Positions 8,301-17,267 of a stretch of 46,425 bases of DNA are shown here, one piece after another (within the stretch, counting starts at the first letter, position 1; each line of letters opens with the position of its first letter). The DNA comes from Deltaproteobacteria bacterium (GTDB taxonomy: Bacteria > Myxococcota_A > UBA796 > SXON01), in the NCBI GenBank assembly GCA_016875435.1, contig VGRE01000003.1, forward strand, positions 1-46,425, in the 5' to 3' direction. The notes below the pieces were generated by a model, which did no database searches, was not told where the DNA came from, and saw only the letters and a program-made list of their open reading frames with translations. Both the position numbers and the translations under genes were made by a program.

Positions 8301-10167
8301 AGCCGGACGGGGCCTCGCAGTCGAGGGTCGTCGAGCCGTCGTCGCCGTAGCCGTCGCCGTCGGCGTCGGTATACCAGGTGATCGCGTCGGTGGCGTCGGC
8401 CCCGTCGATGTCGCCTGAGCAGTCGTTATCGACGTCGTCGCACACCTCCTCGGCGGCTGGGTTGATCGCCGAGTCGCGGTCGTCGCACTCCTCGCAGGCG
8501 GCGTAGCCGTCGCTGTCGTTGTCGTCGAAGCCGCTGGATCCGTCGCAGTTGTAGTCGTTCGGGTCCGAGCAGTCGGACTCGCTGGCGCCAGGATGAAAAT
8601 CGCTGTCGGCGTCGTCGCAGTCGCCGTAGCGGTTGGCGTAGCCGCTCGGCTCGTCGCAGGCGTCGAGCGTGGCGGAAGTCTCGCCGTACCCGTCGTCGTC
8701 TGCGTCGCGATACCAGGTGCGCTGGCCGGTGACCGAGGCGTCGTCGTCGTCGGTGGCACCGTCGCAGTCGTCGTCGATGTCGTTGCACGACTCGGTGGCG
8801 GAGGGGTTCACCGCGTCGTCGGTGTCGTCGCAGTCGCCCCCGGTCGCCACGTGGCCGGCGGGAACGATGCAGTCGGTGGCGACGCTGGACTCGTCGCCGT
8901 AGCCGTCGCCGTCGTCGTCGGCGTAGCTGTCGAAGGCATCGACGGCGCTCTCGCCGTCGGTCGTGCCGTCGCAGTCGTTGTCGACGTCGTCGCACAGCTC
9001 CACCTGCCCGGGGTACACGCTCGCGTCGGTATCGTCGCAGTCCTCGCAGGCGGCGGCGCCGTCGCCGTCGACGTCGACGTAGCCGGTGCTCCCGTCGCAG
9101 TTGTAGTCGACGGGGTCGGTGCAGTCGTCCTCGAGCGCGGTGGGGTTCACATCCTTGTTGCTGTCGTCGCAGTCGCCGTCCTGGGCGACGTAGTCCGCAG
9201 GGGCGTCGCAAGCCACGGTCGAGGTGCTGGTGTCGCCGAAGAGGTCGCCGTCGCCGTCGTAGTACCAGGTCTTGGCGTCGGTCGCGTCGTCTTCGTCGAC
9301 CTGGCCGTCGCCGTCGTTGTCCTTGTTGTCGCACGTCTCGGTGTCGTAGCAGTCGGCCAGGCCGTCCTTGTCGCTGTCGAAGCCCTCGTCGGTCTCGCCG
9401 TCGCAGTTGTCGTCGACGTCGTTGCATGTCTCCGTGGCGCCGGGATTCACGGCGGCGTCGGCGTCGTCGCAGTCCTCGCCGCCGTCGATGGGGGCGAGGT
9501 AGCCGTCGCCGTCCTCGTCGCCGTCGACCACCTCGAAGGTGACGAGCTCGGTCGCGGTGGCTCCGTGGGTATCGGTGACGGTGACGGAAAGGTCGTGGGC
9601 GCCCGCCGAGGGCGTGATGAGGACGATCGCGTGGCCGTTGCTGTCGGGGCTCGCCGGCAAGTCCGCGCCCTCGGCGGCGCTCCCGCTCCACGCGAATGTA
9701 AGTCGCGACAGGTCATCTTCGTCGTCTTCGACGTCGAGCTCGACAGCGACGCTGTCGCCCACGATGTAGCGATCGCCGTCGAGCGGCGAGGAGAACTCGA
9801 TGCTCGGGGCCTCGTTGTCGACCACGGAAAACTCTGCGTCGTCGGAACCCACGTTCCCGGCCGGGTCGATGGCGGTGAGGCGCAGGTCGTGGTCCCCCAC
9901 CGGGAGGTCGGCCTGCGGCGTGAAGAAGACCGCGTTGCCTTCCCAGGTGCTCTCGCCGCTAAGGGTCTCGAGCCCGTTGAGGGTCCAGAAGATGTTCAGG
10001 TCGCCGGACGCGTCGTCGCCGTCGGACACCGTGCCCACGAAGCTCACCGTGGCCCCCTCCACGATGCTGCCGCCATCCTCTGGGGACGTGATGGTGACGG
10101 TGGGGCGGTAGTCCTCGACGCCGGTATCGGCCGCGTCGCAGGCGACCAGCAGTTGTGCGATCCACAT
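5353..10167 (-). CDS. Giant lipoprotein: MopE-type metal-binding repeats plus FG-GAP propeller
   Basis: The 1604-residue product starts at ATG 10167 (MWIAQLLVAC), six bases after AAAGGTG; the track's 84-residue extension upstream is Arg/Pro-rich and unlikely. After the lipobox come Ig-like/cadherin-like segments (PTVTITSPEDGG, IEFSSPLDGDRY), then about 15 units of the MopE-type motif (PF11617, DCDDTDAAVNPGATETC with DNDCDGSTDE), interleaved with TWYRDADADGYG spacers. The last 450 residues hold FG-GAP/integrin-alpha repeats such as DLDGDGIDDVVVSATGDD. The role is probably a cell-surface metal-binding (Ca or Cu) structural or adhesive protein; this is inferred from the family. Two repeat pairs are nearly identical at DNA level. 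A 9-base C run lies in its leader. Confidence 0.88.
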   Translation of the reverse strand: MWIAQLLVACDAADTGVEDYRPTVTITSPEDGGSIVEGATVSFVGTVSDGDDASGDLNIFWTLNGLETLSGESTWEGNAVFFTPQADLPVGDHDLRLTAIDPAGNVGSDDAEFSVVDNEAPSIEFSSPLDGDRYIVGDSVAVELDVEDDEDDLSRLTFAWSGSAAEGADLPASPDSNGHAIVLITPSAGAHDLSVTVTDTHGATATELVTFEVVDGDEDGDGYLAPIDGGEDCDDADAAVNPGATETCNDVDDNCDGETDEGFDSDKDGLADCYDTETCDNKDNDGDGQVDEDDATDAKTWYYDGDGDLFGDTSTSTVACDAPADYVAQDGDCDDSNKDVNPTALEDDCTDPVDYNCDGSTGYVDVDGDGAAACEDCDDTDASVYPGQVELCDDVDNDCDGTTDGESAVDAFDSYADDDGDGYGDESSVATDCIVPAGHVATGGDCDDTDDAVNPSATESCNDIDDDCDGATDDDDASVTGQRTWYRDADDDGYGETSATLDACDEPSGYANRYGDCDDADSDFHPGASESDCSDPNDYNCDGSSGFDDNDSDGYAACEECDDRDSAINPAAEEVCDDVDNDCSGDIDGADATDAITWYTDADGDGYGDDGSTTLDCEAPSGFVGDDTDCDDSRDDVNPGATELCDSRDTDEDCDGLADDDDSSTSSGSMSTLYRDADGDSYGDASSTMLACDDVAGYATSASDCDDGDANVNPGETEVCDSADTDEDCDGLADDSDPSVIGKSRSYADADADGYGNASVSMLACDVTSGNVSNSGDCDDTDAAINPAATETCDGDDNDCDGSTDESGATGETTWYRDADADGYGTTATTRSACTIPSGYVADATDCNDSSAAISPADAEVCDSSDTDEDCDGLADGDDPSVTGTSNWYTDADGDGYGDGASLLSACEGPSGTVTNSSDCDDTDAEVSPAGVEDCNGEDDDCDGSTDEDASDALTWYPDDDGDGHGDATAAEVECSAPSGYLSTGGDCDDTDAAINPAATETCDGDDNDCDGSTDESGATGEATWYRDADADGYGTTATTRSACTIPSGYVADATDCNDSSAAISPAATEICDAAGADEDCDGLANSADSSASGASTWYLDADGDGYGDATASSVSCDLPSGYVDTGDDCDDTDAAVNPGEREECEDGIDNDCDGSDLSCTWSGDYAATGDADSVFYASESGDRLGYAVATGMDLDGDGIDDVVVSATGDDVDASDRGTANFFSGPLTAGEQSSDDEFYAQRTSPSGTQYVGAVIVPIEDYDGDGDDEVAVHGYVSWSRYFYLLEGPISSGVISLSTDADDSYSYTSNALNPEAICSGGSYQSSSSSNALISANIGTSSYRGRVTIDVGSTTVLTVTGESNNDYMGYALAGGSGADVDGDGADDAWFGAPGDDDGGTDAGAFYVMYGDTVGLGLSITAAAANKVTAETAGDGLGTTLRYAGDADNDGYADVLAGSPGDDDGSIDAGAVYLFNYSDLDSTTADALFSVVGATGADSLGDYMLDAGDLDTDGYVDLVVGTPEAAEGGPGAGAVYVVYGPLAGAHDFGADDYDAAFLGETGDACGRSGRLGDTDGDGKLDLVYGCDMSEQSSSSITGVGSFSVVLGL
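6968..7214. repeat. 247-bp near-perfect direct repeat, copy 1
   Basis: This segment matches 7598-7844 at a constant offset of 630 bases, with one mismatch seen (ggtggcctcg against ggtggtctcg, giving EATW against ETTW on the minus strand). It covers one and a half MopE units and a spacer of the giant lipoprotein. Neighbouring units differ widely, which indicates a recent duplication or gene conversion. Confidence 0.85.
7598..7844. repeat. 247-bp near-perfect direct repeat, copy 2
   Basis: This is the partner of 6968-7214 with 630-base spacing. The repeated protein stretch begins TWYRDADADGYGTTATTRSA. A unit of 630 bases (210 residues) equals about five repeats, so in-frame unequal crossing-over would change protein length without breaking the frame. 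Confidence 0.85.
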
Positions 10168-10180
10168 CGTCCACACCTTT

Positions 10181-10189
10181 GGGGGGGGG
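10181..10189. repeat. G9 homopolymer in a divergent promoter region
   Basis: Nine consecutive G residues lie 14 bases upstream of the giant lipoprotein start (C9 on its coding strand) and 44 bases upstream of the HMG-CoA reductase start. The tract falls within the only 65 bases separating the two divergent genes. Slippage could change promoter spacing or leader structure. Confidence 0.55.
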
Positions 10190-10232
10190 ATGACAGGATA
10201 CCGCAGACCGGCGGCGGTGGCTAAGTGCGCGC

Positions 10233-11360
10233 GTGAAGTCGAGCCCGCCCCGTGACGCCCGCGACGACCTCGCCCCGGCCTCGCTGGCGGCGCGCCGCGC
10301 GTACACGGGCCTCGAACTTCCCCATCTCGCCGGGGTGCCGGTGGATCCTGCGACGGCGCGAGGCAACGTGGAGGGGATGGTGGGCTACGCCCAGGTGCCC
10401 CTCGGCATCGCCGGTCCACTCGTGCTGCGTGGCGATGCCGAGGGGAGCTACACCGTGCCCTTCGCCACCACCGAGGGGACGATGGTGGCCAGCTACCAGC
10501 GAGGGATGAGGGTCATCGCGGAGTCGGGAGGCGCCCTGGTGCGGGTGATGCGCGAGGGCTACGCGCTCTTTCCCCTGCTGACCTACCCGGGGGTCGACGA
10601 GGCGCGCGCCGCCGGCCACTGGGTGGACGCCCACCGCGAGGCGCTGGTGCTTGCCGCCGAGGCCACCACCCGCCATGGCAAGGTGACGGAGCTCGACTGG
10701 GAGCTTCTTGGTCGATGCCTGTTGTTGACGCTGCGCATGCACACGGGCGACGCCCAGGGCGCCAACATGGTGAACCGGGCCGCGCAGGCCGTGGCGGGGG
10801 CGATCTCGTCGGCCACGGCGCCCGCGCGCGTGGCGCTGCACGGCTACGACCCCGAGAAGCGAGCGTCGACCCGCCACTGGCGCGGCCGCTGGGTGGTGGC
10901 GTCGGTGCGGGTGCCCGCGAGCGTCGTGGCCGCGCGACTGCGCACCACCTCGGCGGCCCTGGCCCACCTGTGGGCCGACTACCAGCTCGCCTACGCGCGC
11001 ATGGGTACCGCCAACCACGCCCTCCAGGTGGCCAACGGCCTGGCGGCCATCTACGTGGCCACGGGACAAGACGCCGCCTACACCGCCGAGAGCTGCGCGT
11101 GTAGCCTGTCGCTGGAAGACGACGGCGGCGAGCTCGTGGCCACGCTCGACCTGCCGTCGCTCCACGTGGCCACGGTCGGCGGAGGCACGCAGAAGGGCAC
11201 GGCGGCCGAGTGCCAGCGCATCATCGGCGCCCGCTCGGCGCGGGAGCTGGCCTGCGTGATGGCCGGCGCCTTGCTCGCCGGCGATCTCAACCTCGCGGCG
11301 AGCTTCCTCGGCGACGACTTCGCGGGGGCGCACGAGCGGCTGGGCCGGAGCCGGCCGTAG
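10233..11360 (+). CDS. Hydroxymethylglutaryl-CoA reductase
   Basis: This 375-residue protein (GTG start) matches the HMG-CoA reductase catalytic domain, which reduces HMG-CoA to mevalonate for isoprenoid synthesis. Visible landmarks are VGYAQVPLGIAGP, the catalytic-Glu loop FATTEGTMVAS (E81), the cofactor-binding GDAQGANMV (172-180), a Lys in EKRASTRHW (K209, aligning with the catalytic Lys of DKKPAAINW), the catalytic Asp in ATGQDAAY (D280), LPSLHVATVGGGT, and a C-terminal His (H367). No membrane anchor is present. The cofactor loop differs from the common GDAMGMNM. The gene is divergent from the giant lipoprotein, and no other mevalonate gene is in the window. The 186-base gap after it contains nothing I recognise. 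Confidence 0.92.
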   Translation: MKSSPPRDARDDLAPASLAARRAYTGLELPHLAGVPVDPATARGNVEGMVGYAQVPLGIAGPLVLRGDAEGSYTVPFATTEGTMVASYQRGMRVIAESGGALVRVMREGYALFPLLTYPGVDEARAAGHWVDAHREALVLAAEATTRHGKVTELDWELLGRCLLLTLRMHTGDAQGANMVNRAAQAVAGAISSATAPARVALHGYDPEKRASTRHWRGRWVVASVRVPASVVAARLRTTSAALAHLWADYQLAYARMGTANHALQVANGLAAIYVATGQDAAYTAESCACSLSLEDDGGELVATLDLPSLHVATVGGGTQKGTAAECQRIIGARSARELACVMAGALLAGDLNLAASFLGDDFAGAHERLGRSRP

Positions 11361-11546
11361 GCGGAGGGCCCAGGCGCAGGGGTTAGGCTGCAGGCCCGAG
11401 GCGCTGCGACGTCGCCTCGCAAGCCACGGCGCGGCCGTCCTGCCGGGCATCCAGCGCCCTCCCCCAGCGGGCCACGCCCCACGTCAACGGCGAGGACCGT
11501 AGCCGCCGGCACTCGGGTCCTACAGCCTACGTGATAGCGCCCCCCG

Positions 11547-12716
11547 ATGTCCGACACGATGTGGGCCCTCACCTTCGACTCCGAACGCGACGGGTGGCGC
11601 CGTTCCACCGGCCTCGTCAAGGAGCGCGTGCCCGTCCCCCGGCTCGATCAGCCCGGCGAGGCCGACCGGTCCTCCGTCATCATCCGCGTGAAGTACGCGG
11701 GCTTCTGTGGCAGCGACCGCGGCATCTGGTGGCGCAAGGCCTTCGGCGACATGATCGAGGGATCGCTGCGCGAGGAACACAAGACCACCCGCGTGGTGGG
11801 CCACGAGCTGCTCGGAGAGATCGTGGAGGTGGGGAGCCGGGTGACGGAGAAGTACGGCTACCTGCCCGGCGACGTGGTCTCCACCGAGTCGCACATCATC
11901 TGCGGCGTGTGCCACCAGTGCCGGGTGGGCGACAGCCACGTGTGCGCGCGGGACAAGATCATCGGCATCTCCACGGATGGCTGCTTCGCCGAGTACCTGA
12001 AACTACCCGCGAAGTCCCTGTGGAAGACCGACGTCGCCCGGCTCCGTCCCGAGGTGGCGGCGGTGCAGGAGCCCTTCGGCAACGCGGTCCACGCCTGCCA
12101 GGCTACCGACCTGCGCGGCAAGACCGTCGCCGTCTTTGGCTGCGGCACCATCGGGCTGTTCGCCGTGCTCATCGCCCGCGGCATGGGCGCCACCAAGATC
12201 ATCGGCGTCGAGGTCGACCCGAAGCACGCGGAGATGGCGCGCCAGCTAGGTTGCGACGCGGTGCTCGTCCCCCAGGCGCAGCCCGACCGGCCCAACGCCA
12301 GCGACCCGGCCCTGCGCGAGGCCATCCGCGAGCTGACCGATGGGATGGGGGTCGACGTGGCACTCGAGATGGCGGGTTTCAACTCCTCGATGAACAACGC
12401 CATCAAGTCGGTTCGCCGCGGTGGTCACGTGGTGCTGTTCGGCGTGAAGAACGGCGACGCGGTCATCGAGGACGTCCATCGCGTGGTGATGGACGGGCTG
12501 CGCCTTCACGGCATCGTCGGCCGCCAGATCTTCGGCACCTGGGAGATCACCCGTCGCCTGCTGGAAGATCGCCAGAATGGCATCCAGGACGCGATCTGGA
12601 AGGTGATCCTCGAGGGGGGTCGCGACACGCTCGTCGACATCCGCGACTGGGAACGCCAGGCCTTCGAGGGCATGATCGGCAGGCATCCCAAGGTGGTCAT
12701 CAAGTTTACCGGCTAG
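11547..12716 (+). CDS. tdh: Zinc-dependent alcohol dehydrogenase, probable L-threonine 3-dehydrogenase
   Basis: This 389-residue medium-chain dehydrogenase has catalytic-zinc candidates C54 (GFCGSDRG), H86-E87 (GHE) and E175 (QEPFGNA); structural-zinc cysteines C119, C122, C125 and C133 (CGVCHQCRVGDSHVC); and a Rossmann loop GCGTIG at 198-203. Threonine specificity is inferred mainly from the operon: the next-but-one gene is kbl, and Tdh plus Kbl convert threonine to glycine and acetyl-CoA through 2-amino-3-ketobutyrate. It is slightly longer than typical Tdh (about 340 residues), so another polyol or amino-alcohol substrate cannot be excluded. It acts in the cytoplasm. The stop lies 10 bases before the flavoprotein ATG, so the genes are almost certainly co-transcribed. 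Confidence 0.85.
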   Translation: MSDTMWALTFDSERDGWRRSTGLVKERVPVPRLDQPGEADRSSVIIRVKYAGFCGSDRGIWWRKAFGDMIEGSLREEHKTTRVVGHELLGEIVEVGSRVTEKYGYLPGDVVSTESHIICGVCHQCRVGDSHVCARDKIIGISTDGCFAEYLKLPAKSLWKTDVARLRPEVAAVQEPFGNAVHACQATDLRGKTVAVFGCGTIGLFAVLIARGMGATKIIGVEVDPKHAEMARQLGCDAVLVPQAQPDRPNASDPALREAIRELTDGMGVDVALEMAGFNSSMNNAIKSVRRGGHVVLFGVKNGDAVIEDVHRVVMDGLRLHGIVGRQIFGTWEITRRLLEDRQNGIQDAIWKVILEGGRDTLVDIRDWERQAFEGMIGRHPKVVIKFTG

Positions 12717-12726
12717 AGTGGTCGCC

Positions 12727-14274
12727 ATGTGGTTGTTTCTCGCGTGCTCCGGCGACGAGCCCAGTGAGGGTGTCGAAACCCCCGCCGACAGCGGTCCCGA
12801 GGACGAGACCGACAGCGGTCCCGAGGACGAGACCGACAGCGGCGACACCGCGGACACCGGCGATGCCCTCGTCTTCGACACCACCGTCGACGTCATCGTG
12901 GTGGGCAGCGGGCCGGCGGGCGCGGCCGCGACCGTCACGGCGATGGACGCCGGCGCCACGGTGATCGTCTTCGAGCGCGAGGAAGAGGCCGGCATGGGGA
13001 TGCGCCTCGCGGGCATGGCGTACGGCGTCGACACCCGCTGGCAGGCCGCCGAGGGCGTGACCGACTCGGTGGAGGCGGCCATCGCCGAGTGGCCCGAGAT
13101 CACCGGCGCCAACGCGAGCGAGGGCGTAGAGGCCTTCATCACCAACAGCGGCGCCAACCTCGAGTGGCTCGAGGCCAAGGGCGCGGAGATCATCGGCCCC
13201 ATCGAAGACCTCGACGTCGGCTCGGTGGCGCGCCTGCACCAGATGGGCTGGGACGAGGACCCCTGGCCAACCTTCACCGAGGGCTACGAGCCCGAGCTGC
13301 GCCTCGGCGTGGAGGTGACCGAGCCGGTGATGGCCGACGGCGTGGTGGTGGGCGTGCGCTGGCGCGACACCGTCACCGGGGAAGAAGGCGCCACCGGCGC
13401 CGGTGCCGTGGTGATCGCCACCGGCGGTTTCCTCCGCAATCGCGATCGCGTCGACGCGGCCGTCCCCGCGCTGGCCGACCGCGACCTGCTCTACGAGACC
13501 AACCCCTCCTCCAACGGCGGCGGTCTCCCCTTCCTCGACCTCGCCGGGGCGGGCTCGTTGCGGATGGAGGACATCGGGATGTACGTCCACGCCATCCAGG
13601 ACCCCGCCGAGGCGGAGGGAGAGGCGCTGGTGGCCTTCATGCCCGACGGCATGGTGCTCGTCGACAGCACCGGCAACCGCTTCATCGACGAGGAGTGGAT
13701 CAGGTCCTTCGACCTCTTCGACCAGTTGCCGAGCGGCGACGTGTTCGGCATCACCTCGGGCCCCAACGCCGGGTACCTCGCATTCATGCGACCGGCGTAC
13801 AACTGGGTGGTGCTCGACGAGCCGGAGTTCGTGACTCTCACGGAAGTCCAGGACCTCGGCAGTACGGATGTCTTCATGGGCGCAGACCCCGAGGAGCTCG
13901 CGGCACTCGCTGGGTTCGATCCCGGCGCCTTCGTCGCCACGCTCGACGCCTTCAACACCGCCGTGTACACCGGGACCGCCGACGCTTTTGGCCGCGAGCT
14001 CGAGCCCGGCGACGCGCTCGACGGGGCGCCCTTCGTGGCGTTGCGCCTGACCCCGGGGCTGGCGAAGGCCTTCGGCGGCGTGGCCACCGATGCCAGCGGG
14101 CACGTGCTCACGCCCATGGGCGAGGCGATTCCCGGCTTGTACGCCGCGGGCGAGGTGACGGGCATGGTGCTCGGCGGGGGTGGTGGCGATGGCTTCTCGG
14201 GGAGCGGCAACGCTTGCTACTGGTCGGGGCGCGTGGCCGGCGGCAATGCGGCGGCGAGCGCGCTGGGGGAATAG
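12727..14274 (+). CDS. FAD-dependent oxidoreductase lipoprotein (FAD_binding_2 type)
   Basis: The 515-residue protein starts at ATG 12727 (MWLFLAC), with a GTG nine bases earlier as an alternative. A lipobox is followed by an acidic spacer with two exact copies of DSGPEDET. The catalytic part begins [16 protein letters not shown], with the dinucleotide-binding GxGxxG at 60-65, and ends with the second FAD contact [15 protein letters not shown] and [14 protein letters not shown], as in the fumarate reductase/3-ketosteroid dehydrogenase flavoprotein family (PF00890). [13 protein letters not shown] is also typical. The substrate is unknown. It is predicted to be anchored outside the cytoplasm, while both neighbours, Tdh and Kbl, are cytoplasmic. 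Gaps of 10 and 11 bases place it firmly in the same operon. Confidence 0.85.
   Translation: MWLFLACSGDEPSEGVETPADSGPEDETDSGPEDETDSGDTADTGDALVFDTTVDVIVVGSGPAGAAATVTAMDAGATVIVFEREEEAGMGMRLAGMAYGVDTRWQAAEGVTDSVEAAIAEWPEITGANASEGVEAFITNSGANLEWLEAKGAEIIGPIEDLDVGSVARLHQMGWDEDPWPTFTEGYEPELRLGVEVTEPVMADGVVVGVRWRDTVTGEEGATGAGAVVIATGGFLRNRDRVDAAVPALADRDLLYETNPSSNGGGLPFLDLAGAGSLRMEDIGMYVHAIQDPAEAEGEALVAFMPDGMVLVDSTGNRFIDEEWIRSFDLFDQLPSGDVFGITSGPNAGYLAFMRPAYNWVVLDEPEFVTLTEVQDLGSTDVFMGADPEELAALAGFDPGAFVATLDAFNTAVYTGTADAFGRELEPGDALDGAPFVALRLTPGLAKAFGGVATDASGHVLTPMGEAIPGLYAAGEVTGMVLGGGGGDGFSGSGNACYWSGRVAGGNAAASALGE
12787..12834. repeat. Two tandem 24-bp repeats in the lipoprotein spacer
   Basis: The unit gacagcggtcccgaggacga followed by gacc occurs twice without mismatch, encoding DSGPEDET twice; a third partial copy (gacagcgg) follows. 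It forms the tether between lipidated cysteine and FAD domain and could change length by slippage in units of eight residues. Confidence 0.8.
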
Positions 14275-14285
14275 TCGAGGGGCCC

Positions 14286-15473
<1,188 letters not shown>

Positions 15474-15539
15474 GAGGCGGTAGGCGGGTTTTCGGTGATT
15501 CGAGGCCTCTTGCGCACCCCGGGCGGCGGTCGGAGAGCT

Positions 15540-15689
15540 TACGTCGCGGCGGGGAGTAGCGATGATGGTCGTCGCGCAGTCGCTGAGGACCCACGGCCTA
15601 CGGCCTTCGGCGAGCAGCGCGAGCACCTGCTGCGCGAGCGGGTCGTTCTGTCGCGACAACCACTGGGCCGCCTTCTGGACAGTGCGCTT
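15540..15689 (-). pseudogene. Possible coding remnant in the kbl-downstream gap
   Basis: One minus-strand frame reads KRTVQKAAQWLSRQNDPL and on through QQVLALLAEGRRPWVLSDC, with strongly GC-biased third positions and helix-like composition. No start or credible continuation is found: upstream it becomes Gly-rich before a TGA, and downstream it turns into antisense of kbl. It may be a fragment of a lost helical protein. No family is recognised. The remainder of the 15474-15740 gap shows nothing else apart from one TGTCGCGACA palindrome at 15649-15658. Confidence 0.25.
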
Positions 15690-15740
15690 GCGGAGCCCGG
15701 CTGCACCACCTCCACCCGCTCGCCCACCCGGTCGACACGC

Positions 15741-16169
15741 TCAGGGACAGGTGAGCAGCGCGCAGGCGTAGGTGGTGGTCTGCGCGGCGATGGGGATCTC
15801 CATTTCCGCCTTGCAGGTGGTGCTGCCGCGGGTCCAGGTGGCCTGGAAGTGCCAGGTGCCCACGCCGAGCGTCTTCTCCACGATGCCGTCGCCGGAGGTC
15901 TTGCCGACGGTCTGCACGCCGCCGGTTTCCGCCGGCTCCAGGGTGTAGTCGCGGTAGGCCACGAACACCGGGTCGCGCGGGTCGTCGGACTCGTCGGTGA
16001 TCACGCGGGCAAAGAGCAGCCCGCTCGACCCGGCCACGTCGCTCGCCGCTTCCTGTTCCCAGTTGCCCGCCTCCTCCACCTCGGCGCAGAAGACCGAAGC
16101 CAGGTCGACGCTGGAGTCGACTTCGACGGGGGAACAGGCCACGAGCGTGGCGAGAACGAGCGCGCGCAT
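15741..16169 (-). CDS. Small putative lipoprotein of unknown function
   Basis: The 142-residue product begins MRALVLATLVACSPVEVDSS, a short lipoprotein signal with Cys at position 12. The mature part has a beta-rich pattern (VFVAYRDYTLEPAETGG, GVGTWHFQATWTRGSTTCK) suggesting an Ig-like or carboxypeptidase-regulatory-like fold, with further cysteines that may form disulfides. No named family is recognised. It is divergent from the radical SAM pair, with 48 bases between the start codons, so a shared regulatory region is possible. It is probably envelope-associated. Confidence 0.7.
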   Translation of the reverse strand: MRALVLATLVACSPVEVDSSVDLASVFCAEVEEAGNWEQEAASDVAGSSGLLFARVITDESDDPRDPVFVAYRDYTLEPAETGGVQTVGKTSGDGIVEKTLGVGTWHFQATWTRGSTTCKAEMEIPIAAQTTTYACALLTCP

Positions 16170-16217
16170 GGGGCAACCTTACCGCGTTCGCGGCGGTCCG
16201 GGTGCTACCCTGCCCCG

Positions 16218-17267
16218 GTGGACGAGCTCGACCACATCGCCCGCCGGGTCGTCGAGGGCGGCGGCCCCTGGACGATCGAGCTTTACCCGACCCTCGCCTG
16301 CAACCTCGACTGCCGATTCTGCGACACGGCGCCGAGGCACGTGAAGCCGGTCGACGAGCTCGACGAGGCGCAGTGGCTCCGCATCGTCGACGAGGCCGCC
16401 GACATGGGGGCGCGGCGCGCGATGGTGCTCGGGGGCGGCGAGCCGCTGTTGTCACCCCATGCGCCCGCGCTCATGCGACGCATCAAGGCGCGGGGCCTCT
16501 CGGGCATGTTGACCAGCAACGGCACGCTGTTGACCGCGCCGGTGCGCGCCTTGCTCCTCGACATCGGGTGGGACGAGGTGCACCTGTCGATCGACGGCGC
16601 CCGCGCCCGCACCCACGACGCCCTCCGCGGGCGGCCGGGCGCCTTCCGCCGCACCGTCAGCCACGCCTGTCGCCTCCGCGCCGAGCGCGACCAGCGGGGC
16701 CTCGCCGCGCCGCGCATCGTGATCCACACGGTGCTCACCCGCGCCAACGTCGACGAGCTGGCCGAGCTGGCGCGGCTGGGGGCGGCGGTGGGCGCCGACC
16801 GGGTGGAGCTCGACGCGCTGGTGGCCTACCGTCCCGAGCAGGTGGCGCTGCAGCTCGGGCCGGCAGAGAGCGCGCGCCTTTCTGGGCGCGTGGCCGAGGG
16901 CCTCGAGGCGGCGCGGGAGGTGGGCGTGGCGACGAACTACGCGCGCTTCGTCGAGGTGCGCGTCACCGAGCGCGGGCAGCACGCCCCGGCCGCCGGGCCC
17001 GGCGAGGGGCTCCGCGCCGCCCCCTGCCTCAAGCCCTTCCACCACCTCGCCGTCACCGCCGACGGGCGCCTCTCGCCCTGCTGCGTGCTCGCCGGGGAAG
17101 GCGAGTCGCTGCGCCGCCGGCCGGTGGCCGAGGCCTGGGCGGCGAGCCCCTACCTGTCGCGACTAAGGGCGGGCATGCTGCGGGGCGTCGCCACCGGGCG
17201 ATGCGCCGAGTGCAGCGAGAACATCCTGGTGCACGAGCGCGCCATCCGGGCGAGGATCCCCGCGTGA
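16218..17267 (+). CDS. Radical SAM/SPASM protein
   Basis: The 349-residue protein starts at GTG 16218; the track's earlier start adds low-complexity shadow sequence. It carries the 4Fe-4S radical SAM motif CNLDCRFC (C28, C32, C35), the GGE-like VLGGGEPLLSPHAP and LTSNGTLL, a SIDG segment, and a C-terminal SPASM/twitch region with APCLKPFHHLAVTADGRLSPCC and RCAECSENI that should bind an auxiliary cluster. Such enzymes commonly modify peptides or proteins or act in cofactor synthesis; the substrate cannot be read here. Its last four bases overlap the next radical SAM gene (GTGA), so the two are translated together and may cooperate. Confidence 0.88.
   Translation: MDELDHIARRVVEGGGPWTIELYPTLACNLDCRFCDTAPRHVKPVDELDEAQWLRIVDEAADMGARRAMVLGGGEPLLSPHAPALMRRIKARGLSGMLTSNGTLLTAPVRALLLDIGWDEVHLSIDGARARTHDALRGRPGAFRRTVSHACRLRAERDQRGLAAPRIVIHTVLTRANVDELAELARLGAAVGADRVELDALVAYRPEQVALQLGPAESARLSGRVAEGLEAAREVGVATNYARFVEVRVTERGQHAPAAGPGEGLRAAPCLKPFHHLAVTADGRLSPCCVLAGEGESLRRRPVAEAWAASPYLSRLRAGMLRGVATGRCAECSENILVHERAIRARIPA

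Noticed and set aside
6700-9520. CRISPR array
   Set aside because: The periodic sequence encodes in-frame MopE-type repeats of varying length and identity, with no constant direct repeats or unique spacers and no cas genes.
8593-10224. Long Val/Gly/Ala-rich plus-strand ORFs (7273-8418, 8593-10224, 5542-6615) opposite the giant lipoprotein
   Set aside because: They are antisense images of the Asp-rich repeats (GTC/GTCGTC codons read as Val). They have no domain pattern, and the minus-strand repeats explain the composition.
10168-10419. N-terminal extension of the giant lipoprotein ORF
   Set aside because: Arg/Pro-rich, overlaps the divergent HMG-CoA reductase, and would bury the lipobox signal; AAAGGTG precedes ATG 10167.
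13089-14285. N-terminal 399 residues of the 13089-15473 ORF upstream of kbl
   Set aside because: Arg/Gly-rich frame overlapping the FAD lipoprotein; Kbl homology begins at ATG 14286.
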